A stretch of DNA of 32,179 nucleotides, taken from assembly GCF_001428545.1 (NCBI RefSeq), contig NZ_LMHZ01000046.1, positions 1-32,179 on the forward strand. The letters run 5' to 3'. The translations under genes were made by a program, and so were the position numbers. This document shows positions 24,182-31,797 of the stretch, piece after piece. The notes beneath the pieces are model-generated. The model searched no databases. It saw nothing but the letters and a program-made list of their open reading frames with translations, and was not told the origin of the DNA. Position 1 is the stretch's first letter, and each line of letters starts with the position of its first letter. This DNA is from Noviherbaspirillum sp. Root189. Lineage in GTDB: Bacteria > Pseudomonadota > Gammaproteobacteria > Burkholderiales > Burkholderiaceae_D.

Positions 24182-25240
24182 TTGCACCCTAACGAAAATC
24201 AAGTTGGGGCAGGGACGGGCTTGCCCGCTGAACCTGCCTATCGTCCTACACCGGTCCAAGGTCGTGTCTTGCCAAGAGCCCTGATCAACGCCCAAGCAGC
24301 CACCAAGCACCCGCATAACTGCATGGACCTTAAAAAGGGAGGGAGACGGGCGCTGCACGCGATTTTGGCGTTCTACAACTTAAAAACCAAAGCGGCTATT
24401 TTCCCGTATCGGGAAGCGCTCGCCCATGAAGCCTCCGTCTCTGTTCAGACGATACAACGCGACCTGGCAGAACTGGAAGCACGCGAATATATTATCCGGC
24501 AGCCGCAGAAGCATAAATCGGCTGCGGCAGGTCCCAATGCCGGCAGATTCTGGATTGCCCCAATCCTGCTCACGCAGAAGGCGCTGGTCTTGCTCGGCCT
24601 GCAGGAAGTTATTCACAGGCATCCGTCTTCCAAAATGAGAGACGGCGTATATATAGATATAGAACATACCAAGGAAGTACAGTCTTCTTCGAAGAACACA
24701 ATCCCTTCCGGAAGCCAAAGCGACAAATTACCCAAGCAGCCTGATGAGATTGATCCCGCAACCCGACTGCCAAAAGATCTCGTGCATCTACTGGAGCGCG
24801 GTGTAAGCAAAAGCGGCATCTTCCTGTTGATGAAACTCGCCGGGACGCATGGCAAGCGTCTCTCCGACATCGTCGCCTATCGTATGCCTCGAATCGACGC
24901 ACTTGCGTTGCAAGGGCGAGCACTTTTTAGCTATCTTCGTGATCTGTCGGCAGCGGATGTCGACTTTGCTCATCTTGCCGGACAAGCACGTGTCCAGCAA
25001 GATGATGACGAAAAACTCAACGAAGCAAAGGCATTGCAGCAGCGATTGCATCACCACTGCGATGGCTACGAAATTTGCAAAGATAACGTTGTCATCGGAA
25101 TTTTCAGGGCATCTGTGAACGTTGAGGAATGTGGACGCATTGAAATGGAAGGCGGGTCAAGGCCTCTGAATATTCGCACTGCCTTGGCGCTCCTGCGATC
25201 AGGCGTAAGGTTTCGAAGACCAGAAGCTTGCTCTTACTGA
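24182..25240 (+). CDS. Winged-helix DNA-binding protein, plasmid-associated, function unknown
   Basis: This is a protein of about 352 residues with a winged helix at roughly 75-108 (YREALAHEASVSVQTIQRDLAELEAREYIIRQPQ), similar in style to plasmid and phage replication or copy-control proteins. The rest, including a lysine/serine-rich middle (165-200) and an alpha-helical C-terminal part, is not recognised. The proposed start is a TTG at 24182 with GGAG seven bases upstream; an ATG at 24323 would give 305 residues and still keep the domain. It is flanked on both sides by the composite palindromes at 23832 and 25347. A role in partition or replication control is inferred from place only. Confidence 0.6.
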   Translation: MHPNENQVGAGTGLPAEPAYRPTPVQGRVLPRALINAQAATKHPHNCMDLKKGGRRALHAILAFYNLKTKAAIFPYREALAHEASVSVQTIQRDLAELEAREYIIRQPQKHKSAAAGPNAGRFWIAPILLTQKALVLLGLQEVIHRHPSSKMRDGVYIDIEHTKEVQSSSKNTIPSGSQSDKLPKQPDEIDPATRLPKDLVHLLERGVSKSGIFLLMKLAGTHGKRLSDIVAYRMPRIDALALQGRALFSYLRDLSAADVDFAHLAGQARVQQDDDEKLNEAKALQQRLHHHCDGYEICKDNVVIGIFRASVNVEECGRIEMEGGSRPLNIRTALALLRSGVRFRRPEACSY

Positions 25241-25960
25241 CCGGACGCCCAGATGAAGAAGCCAGAACGTGCATAAACGCACGGAATCCGTCGCTATGTA
25301 CCGCAAACCAGGCAAAAAGAATCCCGCGATGATGGTCTTCCTACGTTGGCGAGTCGCCACTTCTTTAAAAATCAAAGACTTATAAAAAATGAGCGATAAA
25401 TCGATGCATCCAAAAGTTGACTAGTCCAGTAAGAAGACTACGAGCGCTAAAGCAAACTTGTCTGCGCAAGGTGGCGTCAGCTACAGCCAAAATTTGGAAA
25501 GCTTTCTTGTTGAACTTGAATCGATGCGATTTGTACGCAGTTACCCATAGCGGCTAGTCGGATAGTTTGCGCTACGACTCATTACCCATCTAAGCTAATC
25601 CCCATTGCATATGGCTGCGGAGCAGCTAACGCGGTCTACACAAGCCATTAACTCGCTTTTAGGCGATGTTTTCTATTATCATTGCTCGCAAAAAACGGTT
25701 GATGAATGCCGCCATTAACCATCGTTTAAATAAAAATCTATAAAATCAAGGGCTTAAAGAGTGTTCCAATGTTTCGCAGCAAGTTTCTGTTCGCGCTTAC
25801 CAATATGTTGGCAGCCCGCCATTTGCCCAAAAGCCTCGAAGTGAAATTCCTCCATTCTCCACTCCGGTAGTTAGCCGGTTGGCCAGGCCGAGTCCGGTTA
25901 CGGAGGCAAGATCAATATGCGCTCTATTCGTACAAATGAAACGCTGCCTCAGGTGCGCAA
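25241..25960. other. Non-coding stretch after the partition module
   Basis: These 720 bp have no convincing gene. They contain the second composite palindrome (25347-25386) and, at about 25735-25757, a third partial copy of its AT-rich arm (AAAATCAAGGGCTTA) without the palindrome. Nothing else was recognised. Confidence 0.6.
25347..25386 (+). repeat. Composite palindrome, copy 2 (candidate parS)
   Basis: TGGCGAGTCGCCA (25347-25359) is followed, nine bases later, by AAATCAAAGACTTA. It matches copy 1 at 23832 in sequence, order, orientation and spacing; only the central base of the palindrome is swapped. Confidence 0.6.
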
Positions 25961-26653
25961 CTACAGCTTGCGCTGAATGTAGATATCGGTCTCGCCCCAC
26001 AGAAATTGTCCGCTGACTTTCTGTTCCAACTCGAACATCGGCACATCCGTATAGGACATGAGGGAGTAGCTGACCGAAACAACCCGCGTCCCAGGTCGCA
26101 GCGTGGCAAAGTGTTCGACCAGTTTGACAATCGCCGTATCGCTGAATGCCGTGCCGTATAAATAGATGACGGTCGCATCGCTATAGTCGGCATTCATCAA
26201 ATTGGCGAGCACGAATTCGACCCCATCAATATTCAGCATTTTCCGGATCCGCCGTGCCTGCGTGACGAATACCGGATTGATCTCGATGCCGACAGCGCGA
26301 CAGCCGAACATTGCGTTGAACCAGAACACGCTACGTCCTCGTCCACAGCCCAGGTCGTATACCACATCCTTGCTGTCAAGCTTGACCGCGCCGGCGACTT
26401 TGTCGAGCGTCGTGAAAAAACTTTCTCCGTACATTTTTTGCACTTGATCGTCGGGAAAGCTCTTTAAGAAGCGCTCGCAAATCGTATAAGGGTCACGTGT
26501 CAGATAAGTCCAAAGACAAAGCAGATCGGCGCGACGGAAGCGCGCATTTGGATAGTAGCGACGGAGGGTGGTCGCATATTCCTTCAGTCCGTTGACTACG
26601 TGAATGGGATAGGCAGCCAATGCAAGAAGGGGAGAGAGAAGACTTTTTTCCAT
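25961..26653 (-). CDS. Class I SAM-dependent methyltransferase
   Basis: This 230-residue protein has a Rossmann-type methyltransferase core: motif I VVYDLGCGRGRSVFWF (residues 97-112), then AVGIEINPVFVTQARRI with the ribose-binding Glu124. LANLMNADYSDATVIYLYGTAF is the motif IV region. The arrangement resembles Dot1-like protein methyltransferases, but substrate residues cannot be assigned. The N-terminus carries a hydrophobic segment (LLSPLLALAAYPIHVV) that might touch a membrane. It lies 72 bp after the putative effector on the same strand and may be co-transcribed with it. Whether it is secreted, modifies the effector or is unrelated is unknown. Confidence 0.75.
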   Translation of the reverse strand: MEKSLLSPLLALAAYPIHVVNGLKEYATTLRRYYPNARFRRADLLCLWTYLTRDPYTICERFLKSFPDDQVQKMYGESFFTTLDKVAGAVKLDSKDVVYDLGCGRGRSVFWFNAMFGCRAVGIEINPVFVTQARRIRKMLNIDGVEFVLANLMNADYSDATVIYLYGTAFSDTAIVKLVEHFATLRPGTRVVSVSYSLMSYTDVPMFELEQKVSGQFLWGETDIYIQRKL

Positions 26654-26725
26654 AGATTAGGCTACGCTGTCTTCTAACAGTGAAAAATTAATGAGTAAGT
26701 AACCCTGTTTATTTTATAAATCATC

Positions 26726-27751
26726 TTAGTGAGCAAAAACCGAACCGTTTTCTGAATCGAAGTCGTTTTCTGAATCGGATTGAACCTCCTGGAAAAGGAA
26801 AGGGACGTCCTCTTTCGAAACTGTTATACCGTTGTTCTCAAGTTCGGTTTGAAATAAAGAATAGAGGCTATTCGAAACATTTCCATCCAGGTTCGACAGG
26901 TCCTTAGATTTTGACGAAAAAACGTATTTTGACGGTATAGAATCTTTCGTCCTATAGCCCATACCGTCCCTGTCGTCGGGGTCCACAACATCAAGGAGAT
27001 CAGGATCCGGCTCGAGTGAAACGGTGTTGTCGCCCAAGCCTACTCTTACCAATGCCGGGTGGTTTCCGTCAGCAAGCTTGGCATACGATTTTGCCTCGTC
27101 TTTATCAGGTGTAACGTAATTATGCGTCGCCGCATTGAGAACGAAGTTATCGACATCCTCTTGTGTTGCCTTCTCACGCATTTCGGAAGTTTCTTCACTA
27201 TTTAAATAAGCGACAGTAGAGCCCGCCGTTTTCTTATTTGTGTCAAAACCATCCCGTTGAATGCCTTTCTTTGAGACAGCGCTCGTACCGTGATAGTGGC
27301 GTATCTCGTCGTACACAATTTTAATCGTCTGTTGGGCCTCGGGAGAATAGCCACTAAATATTGGCCATGCCTCTGAAGCAGATTTAATTCTAGATTGTTG
27401 TATCGGCTCCTTAATCGATGCTGTTTCCTCGTGACTTCCGGTGCCAACGGGCGCCGTCGCAGACCCGACGTGTGAAGGCTGACGATAACGAGTGACGGAC
27501 ATGCTTTGCTGGATTGGATGCGCGTCGCACCCAGCAGACGACGTGGCACTGGGCACCTTAGGTGCTGTGTCAACGACGGCGAGGCGATACAAGTCCGGAT
27601 GAGTGGGGCGTTTACCTGTGCGATAGATAGGCTGCTCACCCCTTGGCAAGGGAGTTGCGGCATTTGAAGAGCTTTCTGTGCTTTCAGCTCGGTTGTCTGT
27701 TGGCAAACAACAATTAAACAGAGAAGCTACTGCATCACGTATTGTATTCAT
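26726..27751 (-). CDS. Putative type III effector with ADP-ribosyltransferase-like domain
   Basis: Numbering is from the ATG at 27751 (341 residues). Residues 1-130 are rich in Ser, Thr and Pro with little predicted structure, as in type III effectors. From 150 on, elements of an ADP-ribosyltransferase fold appear in order: HYHGTSAVSKKGIQRDGF (His154), HNYVTPDKDEAKSYAKL (Tyr212), ALVRVGLGDNTVSLEPDPD and RTKDSIPSKYVF. This is the His-Tyr pattern of PARP-like enzymes; a catalytic Glu is not obvious. An ATG at 27787 adds 12 residues, but the 27751 start has AAAGGA upstream and leaves a sensible leader after the weak HrpL-like box at 27804-27831. Codon use is less GC-rich than in the catabolic genes. 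Confidence 0.55.
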   Translation of the reverse strand: MNTIRDAVASLFNCCLPTDNRAESTESSSNAATPLPRGEQPIYRTGKRPTHPDLYRLAVVDTAPKVPSATSSAGCDAHPIQQSMSVTRYRQPSHVGSATAPVGTGSHEETASIKEPIQQSRIKSASEAWPIFSGYSPEAQQTIKIVYDEIRHYHGTSAVSKKGIQRDGFDTNKKTAGSTVAYLNSEETSEMREKATQEDVDNFVLNAATHNYVTPDKDEAKSYAKLADGNHPALVRVGLGDNTVSLEPDPDLLDVVDPDDRDGMGYRTKDSIPSKYVFSSKSKDLSNLDGNVSNSLYSLFQTELENNGITVSKEDVPFLFQEVQSDSENDFDSENGSVFAH

Positions 27752-27803
27752 TTCCAGTGTGTTCCTTTGTGCAGTGAAGTTGGACATTCAGATTGACTGT
27801 TGA

Positions 27804-27831
27804 TGAGTGTCAGACAAGACGAAGTCGTTCC
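27804..27831 (-). promoter_or_regulatory. Weak HrpL-box-like promoter for the effector gene
   Basis: On the minus strand, GGAACG and ACACTCA are separated by 15 bp, against the HrpL consensus GGAACC-N15/16-CCACNNA (two mismatches). It lies about 50 bp before the preferred effector start. Confidence 0.4.
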
Positions 27832-27982
27832 ATATCGGTGTTGCAAGGAATCTAAGAAGCAGGATAAGAAAATGCTTTTCCTTTACATTAGCTTGGTCAA
27901 TTATTAGAAGAACAACCGGAAGAACGTCGTGTACAGCACTTACGCGGAATTTTCTTAGTTCCCCCGTAAATACGGCTCCGAT

Positions 27983-28010
27983 GGAACCAGCGGCCACAAA
28001 CCCCCACTCA
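27983..28010 (+). promoter_or_regulatory. Perfect HrpL box
   Basis: GGAACC (27983-27988), 15 bp, then CCACTCA (28004-28010) fully matches the HrpL sigma-factor promoter GGAACC-N15/16-CCACNNA. It lies 31 bp before the ATG at 28042 and should drive that ORF as part of the Hrp regulon. Confidence 0.8.
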
Positions 28011-28041
28011 TCGACATGTTGTCTTCAGGCGGGGCGTCACC

Positions 28042-28356
28042 ATGGTTGAATTGAGAGTTTCGGATGGCTTGCATCGCAGGGCGACATTGCCGCTCGAAGA
28101 GCACCCGCATCTGATGGGCTTCGCCTGGGGCGAGCCCGCACATATCGGCGGCATTTGGCTGATCGTGGCGGCTAAGTTGCCGGACGATGAATCTCGCGAG
28201 TCAGGCAACACCAATGTCTTCGATGATCAGCCGCAGGCGGGTACGCCATTTACCGATATATCCAAGCCTGTGTATCCGCCTGCGCCAGAACCGGTCCCCC
28301 ATGGCCGCCGCAGCAGATGGCGCTGGCGCGGCCGGCGCAGGGTATTGGTGCCATAG
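28042..28356 (+). CDS. Small HrpL-controlled ORF, unknown function
   Basis: This 104-residue frame begins at an ATG with a G-rich AGGCGGGG ribosome-binding stretch, 31 bp after a perfect HrpL box. The first 60 residues (VELRVSDGLHRRATLPLEEHPHLMGFAWGEPAHIGGIWLIVAAKLPDDE) look like a folded protein. The last third is Pro/Arg-rich and may reflect a frameshift. The same frame continues after its stop, through two further open pieces broken by stops, to the IS insertion point. I do not recognise the family; small Hrp chaperones or regulators encoded at the ends of hrp clusters are of similar size. Confidence 0.5.
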   Translation: MVELRVSDGLHRRATLPLEEHPHLMGFAWGEPAHIGGIWLIVAAKLPDDESRESGNTNVFDDQPQAGTPFTDISKPVYPPAPEPVPHGRRSRWRWRGRRRVLVP

Positions 28357-28392
28357 ATCATTGCGGCAGCGATTTCTGCCGCTGCGTACGTC

Positions 28393-28532
28393 ATGACGTC
28401 GATGTCGAAAAGTCTCGCCACCGGTTAACTCCGGCAAATACATCGCGCTTGGACACAGGTGGGACGCCTGGCCGACAAGACGGCCGCTGCTGCATTCAGC
28501 ACGCTTCATGGCGATGGCGCACTTGATCCTTA
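28393..28532 (+). pseudogene. Left part of a small decayed ORF split by the insertion sequence
   Basis: Frame: MTSMSKSLATG, stop (TAA at 28426), then LRQIHRAWTQVGRLADKTAAAAFSTLHGDGALDPY up to the insertion point. Removing the IS and one copy of the target duplication continues it as LNLVQVYCINTQPMQA and a stop at 29785-29787. The joined peptide has a DP-x-L-x-x-VQ-x-Y pattern slightly reminiscent of type III needle subunits; that similarity is weak. Confidence 0.4.
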
Positions 28533-28598
28533 TGACCTGTCTTGGGATTTTCGGACCACGGCAAATTTGAGAAGATAGCTCCCAAATGAAAGGGAGCA

Positions 28599-28862
28599 AT
28601 GAAGAAAAGCCGATACAGCGACGAGCAAATCGTCCGAATTTTGCGGGAAGCGGACAAGACCCCGATTGCCGAGGTGGCCAAGCGCCACGGCGTGAGTGAG
28701 CAAAGCATCTACGGCTGGCGCAAGCGTTTTGGCGAGATGGGGACCGACGAGGTGAAGAATCTCAAGGCCCTGGAGCAGGAGAATGCCCGGCTCAAGAAGT
28801 TGCTGGCTGAGCGGGATCTCGAAATTGAAGTGATGAAGGAGATTTCCCGAAAAAAATGGTAA
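28599..28862 (+). CDS. IS3-family transposase OrfA
   Basis: This 87-residue DNA-binding part of the transposase has a helix-turn-helix (SDEQIVRILREADKTPIAEVAKRHGVSEQSIYGWRKRF) followed by a leucine-zipper-like helix (LKALEQENARLKKLLAERDLEIEVMKEI). It ends in a run of seven A residues just before the stop, a plausible -1 slippage site that would fuse it to OrfB as in other IS3 elements. Confidence 0.93.
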   Translation: MKKSRYSDEQIVRILREADKTPIAEVAKRHGVSEQSIYGWRKRFGEMGTDEVKNLKALEQENARLKKLLAERDLEIEVMKEISRKKW

Positions 28863-29704
28863 GCGCACCAGGTCGACGGATTGCGGCGCTCTACGCAGTT
28901 GAGCGAGGAATCTCTCAACGTCGAGCTGGTGCGCTCATGCAGGTGGCAAGGTCCAGCCTGCTGTATATACCAACTCTGCCACAGAAGAATGCACCTGTGA
29001 CGAGGGCTATGCATCGGCTGTCATGCCAGTATCCCCGTTACGGATCCCGCCGTATCCGCGTGTTCCTCGGACGGGAAGGCATCGTTGTGGGCAAGGAGAA
29101 ATGCAGTCGTCTGTGGGCAGAACAAGGGCTACAGGTACCACGCAAGCGTCCCCGACGCAAAGTGGCAGCAAGCAGACCACGTCCACTTGCGCCGTCCAAG
29201 GCAAATTCGGTATGGAGCTACGACTTCGTCTTCGATGCCTGCGCCAACGGCCAGCAAATCAAATGTTTGACGGTAGTCGACGAATTCACTCGCGAGGCGC
29301 TTGCCATTGATGTGGCTGGATCGATTCGTTCGGGCCGAGTGATTGATGTACTGGCGCGCCTCATCAGCGTGCGAGGCGCGCCACGCTACCTACGCAGTGA
29401 CAATGGCCCCGAGTTCGTAAGCCTTGCCTTACTCAAGTGGATAACCGATCAAGGGATAGAATGTGCACTGATCGACCCGGGTAAGCCGTGGCAAAACGGA
29501 ACGACAGAAAGCTTCAACGGCAAGTTCCGTGACGAATGCCTGGCCATGGAATGGTTCAGGAATCGTCTTGAAGCCAGGGTTGTGATCGAGGACTGGCGGC
29601 AGCATTACAATCGAGTCAGGCCACATTCCAGCCTGAACTATGAAACTCCAGAAGCGTTCAGCAAGAAAGTAACAACTTTATCCACCGGAGCTATCCCAAA
29701 TTAG
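28856..29704 (+). CDS. IS3-family transposase OrfB (DDE integrase)
   Basis: This 282-residue catalytic part has the DDE triad at Asp123 (WSYDFVFDA), Asp182 (RSDNGPEF) and Glu218 (GTTESFNGKFRDECL), the last two separated by 35 residues as in all IS3 members. The HTH_21-like segment YPRYGSRRIRVFLGREG precedes it. It overlaps OrfA by 7 bp in the -1 frame and is intact, so the element may be active. Confidence 0.95.
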   Translation: MVSAPGRRIAALYAVERGISQRRAGALMQVARSSLLYIPTLPQKNAPVTRAMHRLSCQYPRYGSRRIRVFLGREGIVVGKEKCSRLWAEQGLQVPRKRPRRKVAASRPRPLAPSKANSVWSYDFVFDACANGQQIKCLTVVDEFTREALAIDVAGSIRSGRVIDVLARLISVRGAPRYLRSDNGPEFVSLALLKWITDQGIECALIDPGKPWQNGTTESFNGKFRDECLAMEWFRNRLEARVVIEDWRQHYNRVRPHSSLNYETPEAFSKKVTTLSTGAIPN

Positions 29705-29735
29705 CTCGGTCCGAAAAAACCGGGCAGGTCACTTA

Positions 29736-29787
29736 TTTGAATCTGGTGCAGGTCTACTGCATTAACACGCAACCCATGCAGGCATGA
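29736..29787 (+). pseudogene. Right part of the ORF split by the insertion sequence
   Basis: This reads LNLVQVYCINTQPMQA then stop, in frame with the piece left of the IS once one target-duplication copy is removed. It ends 19 bp before the HrpL box of the sct operon. Confidence 0.4.
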
Positions 29788-29805
29788 AGGGTTTTGGCGC
29801 GTGAT

Positions 29806-29833
29806 GGAACTTTGCAACCAGGCTCACCACCCA
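29806..29833 (+). promoter_or_regulatory. HrpL box of the sctIJ operon
   Basis: GGAACT (29806-29811), 15 bp, then CCACCCA (29827-29833) differs from the HrpL consensus only at the sixth base. It lies 35 bp before the sctI start, a typical distance. Confidence 0.75.
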
Positions 29834-29868
29834 TGGACAGTTAGAAACCACATTTTCAGGAGCCGAAC

Positions 29869-30303
29869 GTGAGCCAAATCGCCGCTATTTCCCCCGCTGC
29901 CAACATCTCTGCCGGCGGTGCCGCCTCGACCGGCCGCCTCAATCTGGAAATTCTCTCGATTGAAAACCATGGAGCCGGCGCGGCCGACGGTGCGCAATTC
30001 CGCGCCGCGCTGGAGCGGCACATGAACGCCGGTGCCGGCGGGGTGCAAGGCGCCACCAGGCCCGACAACGATGGATCGTTAGGACAGAAGATGGGCGCGC
30101 GTGCCACCAACCTGGCAACCGAGATCAACAAGGATCAGCAATACGTCTCCAAGCTCCTCGAAACCGCCACCCGCACAGGCGACTCGATGCAACTGATGAA
30201 GGCCATGATGGCGCTCAACGATTACTCGATCCGGGTACAGACCGTCGCGAAGACGGTATCCAAGGCGGCCTCATCCGTCGATCAACTCACCAAGCTCCAA
30301 TAA
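29869..30303 (+). CDS. sctI: Type III secretion inner-rod protein SctI (HrpB/YscI family)
   Basis: SctI forms the inner rod/adaptor between the export gate and the needle. This 144-residue protein ends in the diagnostic segment LLETATRTGDSMQLMKAMMALNDYSIRVQTVAKTVSKAASSVDQLTKLQ. The N-terminal half is Ala/Gly-rich and variable, as usual. The start is a GTG at 29869 with AGGAG eight bases before. It is the first gene after an HrpL box and 4 bp ahead of sctJ, the order of group I hrp operons. Confidence 0.87.
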   Translation: MSQIAAISPAANISAGGAASTGRLNLEILSIENHGAGAADGAQFRAALERHMNAGAGGVQGATRPDNDGSLGQKMGARATNLATEINKDQQYVSKLLETATRTGDSMQLMKAMMALNDYSIRVQTVAKTVSKAASSVDQLTKLQ

Positions 30304-30307
30304 CGCC

Positions 30308-31240
30308 ATGATCCTACGCATGCAGGCACGGCCACGCCATCCTCTCGCAACGCGAATCACAACCCGCTCGCGGCTCATGCCGACGGCGGTAGGGCGGCTT
30401 TCGGCGTTGTTGTTGCTGAGTCTTCTATGCGCATGCGGCAAGGTGGTCGACCTGCAGTCGGGACTCAAGGATGCCGACGCAAACGAAATGGTGACCGTCC
30501 TCAACCGTCACGGCGTCGATGCGCAGAAGCGGACCACCAAGGAAGGCGTCGCCTTGTCGGTAAAGGACACCGATATCTCGCGCGCCACCGAGGCCCTGAA
30601 CGCTGCAGGCCTGCCGCGCCGCAATCTGTCCAATCTCGGACAGGTCTTCAAGAAGGAAGGGATGATCTCCACCCCACTGGAAGAGCGGGTGCGATATATC
30701 CATGGCCTTTCTTCGGAGCTGGAATACACCTTGCAGCAGTTCGACCATGTCATATCGGCACGGGTGCACGTCGTTCTACCCGAACGCGTCGCACCGGGCG
30801 AGCCGATCCAGCCTTCCTCCGCCGCAGTGTTCATCAAATACATTCCGCCGCTGGACGAAGACATGATCGTGCCGCGCGTGCGCAATCTGGTCGCCTCCAG
30901 CATTCCCGGCCTGTCCGGCGAAGAAGGGCGCAGCAAGGTCTCGGTCGTGCTCGCCGCCAGCGAACTCACCGCACCGGCAGTCGAATGGACCACCGTCGGG
31001 CCGTTCCATGTCATGGCCGATTCCGCCGGGGGCTTGATCGGCACCATCACCAGCATCATCGCCGTGTTTGCGCTGGCGCTGCTTGCCATGTTGTTCGTGA
31101 TACTGCAGCTGCATCCAAAGACTGCCGATTGGATGCGCAAACGTTTCGGCAAGGTCTTGCCGTTCAAGGTGGACAACGAGACGAGTAATGAACAAGCGTC
31201 GCAGACGGCGGCACAGACTGCACCCAAGCCATCGAACTGA
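30308..31240 (+). CDS. sctJ: Type III secretion inner-membrane ring lipoprotein SctJ (HrcJ)
   Basis: SctJ builds the periplasmic face of the inner-membrane ring. The protein (310 residues) has a lipoprotein signal (LSALLLLSLLCAC, lipidated Cys43) and the YscJ/FliF domain: VVDLQSGLKDADANEMVTVLNRHGVDAQK, ISTPLEERVRYIHGLSSELEYTLQQFDHVISARVHVVLPE and SAAVFIKY. A C-terminal membrane helix lies at about 243-268, with a basic cytoplasmic tail after it. An ATG at 30377 would place the signal peptide right at the N-terminus (287 residues) and is a good alternative start; 30308 is favoured by coupling to sctI. Confidence 0.92.
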   Translation: MILRMQARPRHPLATRITTRSRLMPTAVGRLSALLLLSLLCACGKVVDLQSGLKDADANEMVTVLNRHGVDAQKRTTKEGVALSVKDTDISRATEALNAAGLPRRNLSNLGQVFKKEGMISTPLEERVRYIHGLSSELEYTLQQFDHVISARVHVVLPERVAPGEPIQPSSAAVFIKYIPPLDEDMIVPRVRNLVASSIPGLSGEEGRSKVSVVLAASELTAPAVEWTTVGPFHVMADSAGGLIGTITSIIAVFALALLAMLFVILQLHPKTADWMRKRFGKVLPFKVDNETSNEQASQTAAQTAPKPSN

Positions 31241-31343
31241 GGAAGATCGTGCATGCAGTCATGATTGAAAACGAACGGCGGCACATCGCGTCCGCAAGTT
31301 GCGGGCACGATGTGTCCTTAAACGCATCGGCATAAGGCAGCCA

Positions 31344-31796
31344 ATGGGAAACGACATGCTTTCAAGCGTATTCATCGACTGGTGGTTCGAGCCCTGGGTA
31401 TACGCGGAACGCGCGGTCCCTGCGCTGCATCCCGCCGCTGCCCAGGCAGGACGGCGAGACGCCTACCGGATCTGGTGCGAACAAGCCTGCGTGGCACCGG
31501 ACCTGCCCAAGCAATTCGACCCCGCTTGGCAAATCGCCGCGGTCGACAGCGCAGCGGAACTGGTCGGCGCAGCGCGTCCCTTTGCCGGATTGATCGCGGC
31601 CAGACAACATGACACCGCGGTACTGGACGAACTGGAGTTCGACGACCGAAAGTGGTGCATCAGCGTTGCCGCCACCCAGCCGTTGGTCGGATGCCGCGAT
31701 GTCTTCGCCGACGAAGATACGATCGAATTGCGCGGATTGTGCGAAATCGCGCGGCGATTGGACATGGAAATGCGGAGAACACTCCAGCGTAAGTGA
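31344..31796 (+). CDS. SctK-like (HrpD) type III secretion protein
   Basis: This protein of 150 residues contains VFIDWWFEPWVYAERAVPALHPA, then acidic and alpha-helical segments, with no signal peptide. Its place directly after sctJ corresponds to hrpD/sctK in group I hrp operons (hrpB-hrcJ-hrpD-hrpE), and SctK proteins are cytoplasmic sorting-platform parts of variable sequence. The frame extends upstream to 31299; ATG at 31344 or 31356 begins just before the conserved-looking part. The assignment rests mainly on gene order. Confidence 0.5.
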   Translation: MGNDMLSSVFIDWWFEPWVYAERAVPALHPAAAQAGRRDAYRIWCEQACVAPDLPKQFDPAWQIAAVDSAAELVGAARPFAGLIAARQHDTAVLDELEFDDRKWCISVAATQPLVGCRDVFADEDTIELRGLCEIARRLDMEMRRTLQRK

Positions 31797-31797
31797 C

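Larger units (their letters stand above)
28533..29731 (+). mobile_element. Intact IS3-family (IS407 group) insertion sequence
   Basis: The 1,199-bp element has imperfect terminal inverted repeats: left TGACCTGTCTTGGGA-TTTTCGGACC, right complement TGACCTGCCCGGTT-TTTTCGGACC. It is flanked by a 4-bp target duplication CTTA (28529-28532 and 29732-29735). It carries two overlapping transposase frames, both open. A 4-bp duplication and the OrfA/OrfB types fit the IS407 group. Intact ends and duplication point to a fairly recent insertion. Confidence 0.93.

Noticed and set aside
25797-26000. Minus-strand frame of 67 codons beside the methyltransferase
   Set aside because: No ribosome-binding site or family; it overlaps the end of the methyltransferase gene.
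27938-27965. GGAACT on the minus strand upstream of the effector as an HrpL box
   Set aside because: No CCACNNA element at 15 or 16 bp; the sequence there is AGTGCTG.
28201-28599. Minus-strand frames opposite the HrpL-controlled ORF (for example one starting MARLFDIDVMTYAAAEIAAA)
   Set aside because: Tempting composition, but no ribosome-binding site or family match; one extends into the insertion sequence, and the promoter evidence supports the plus strand.
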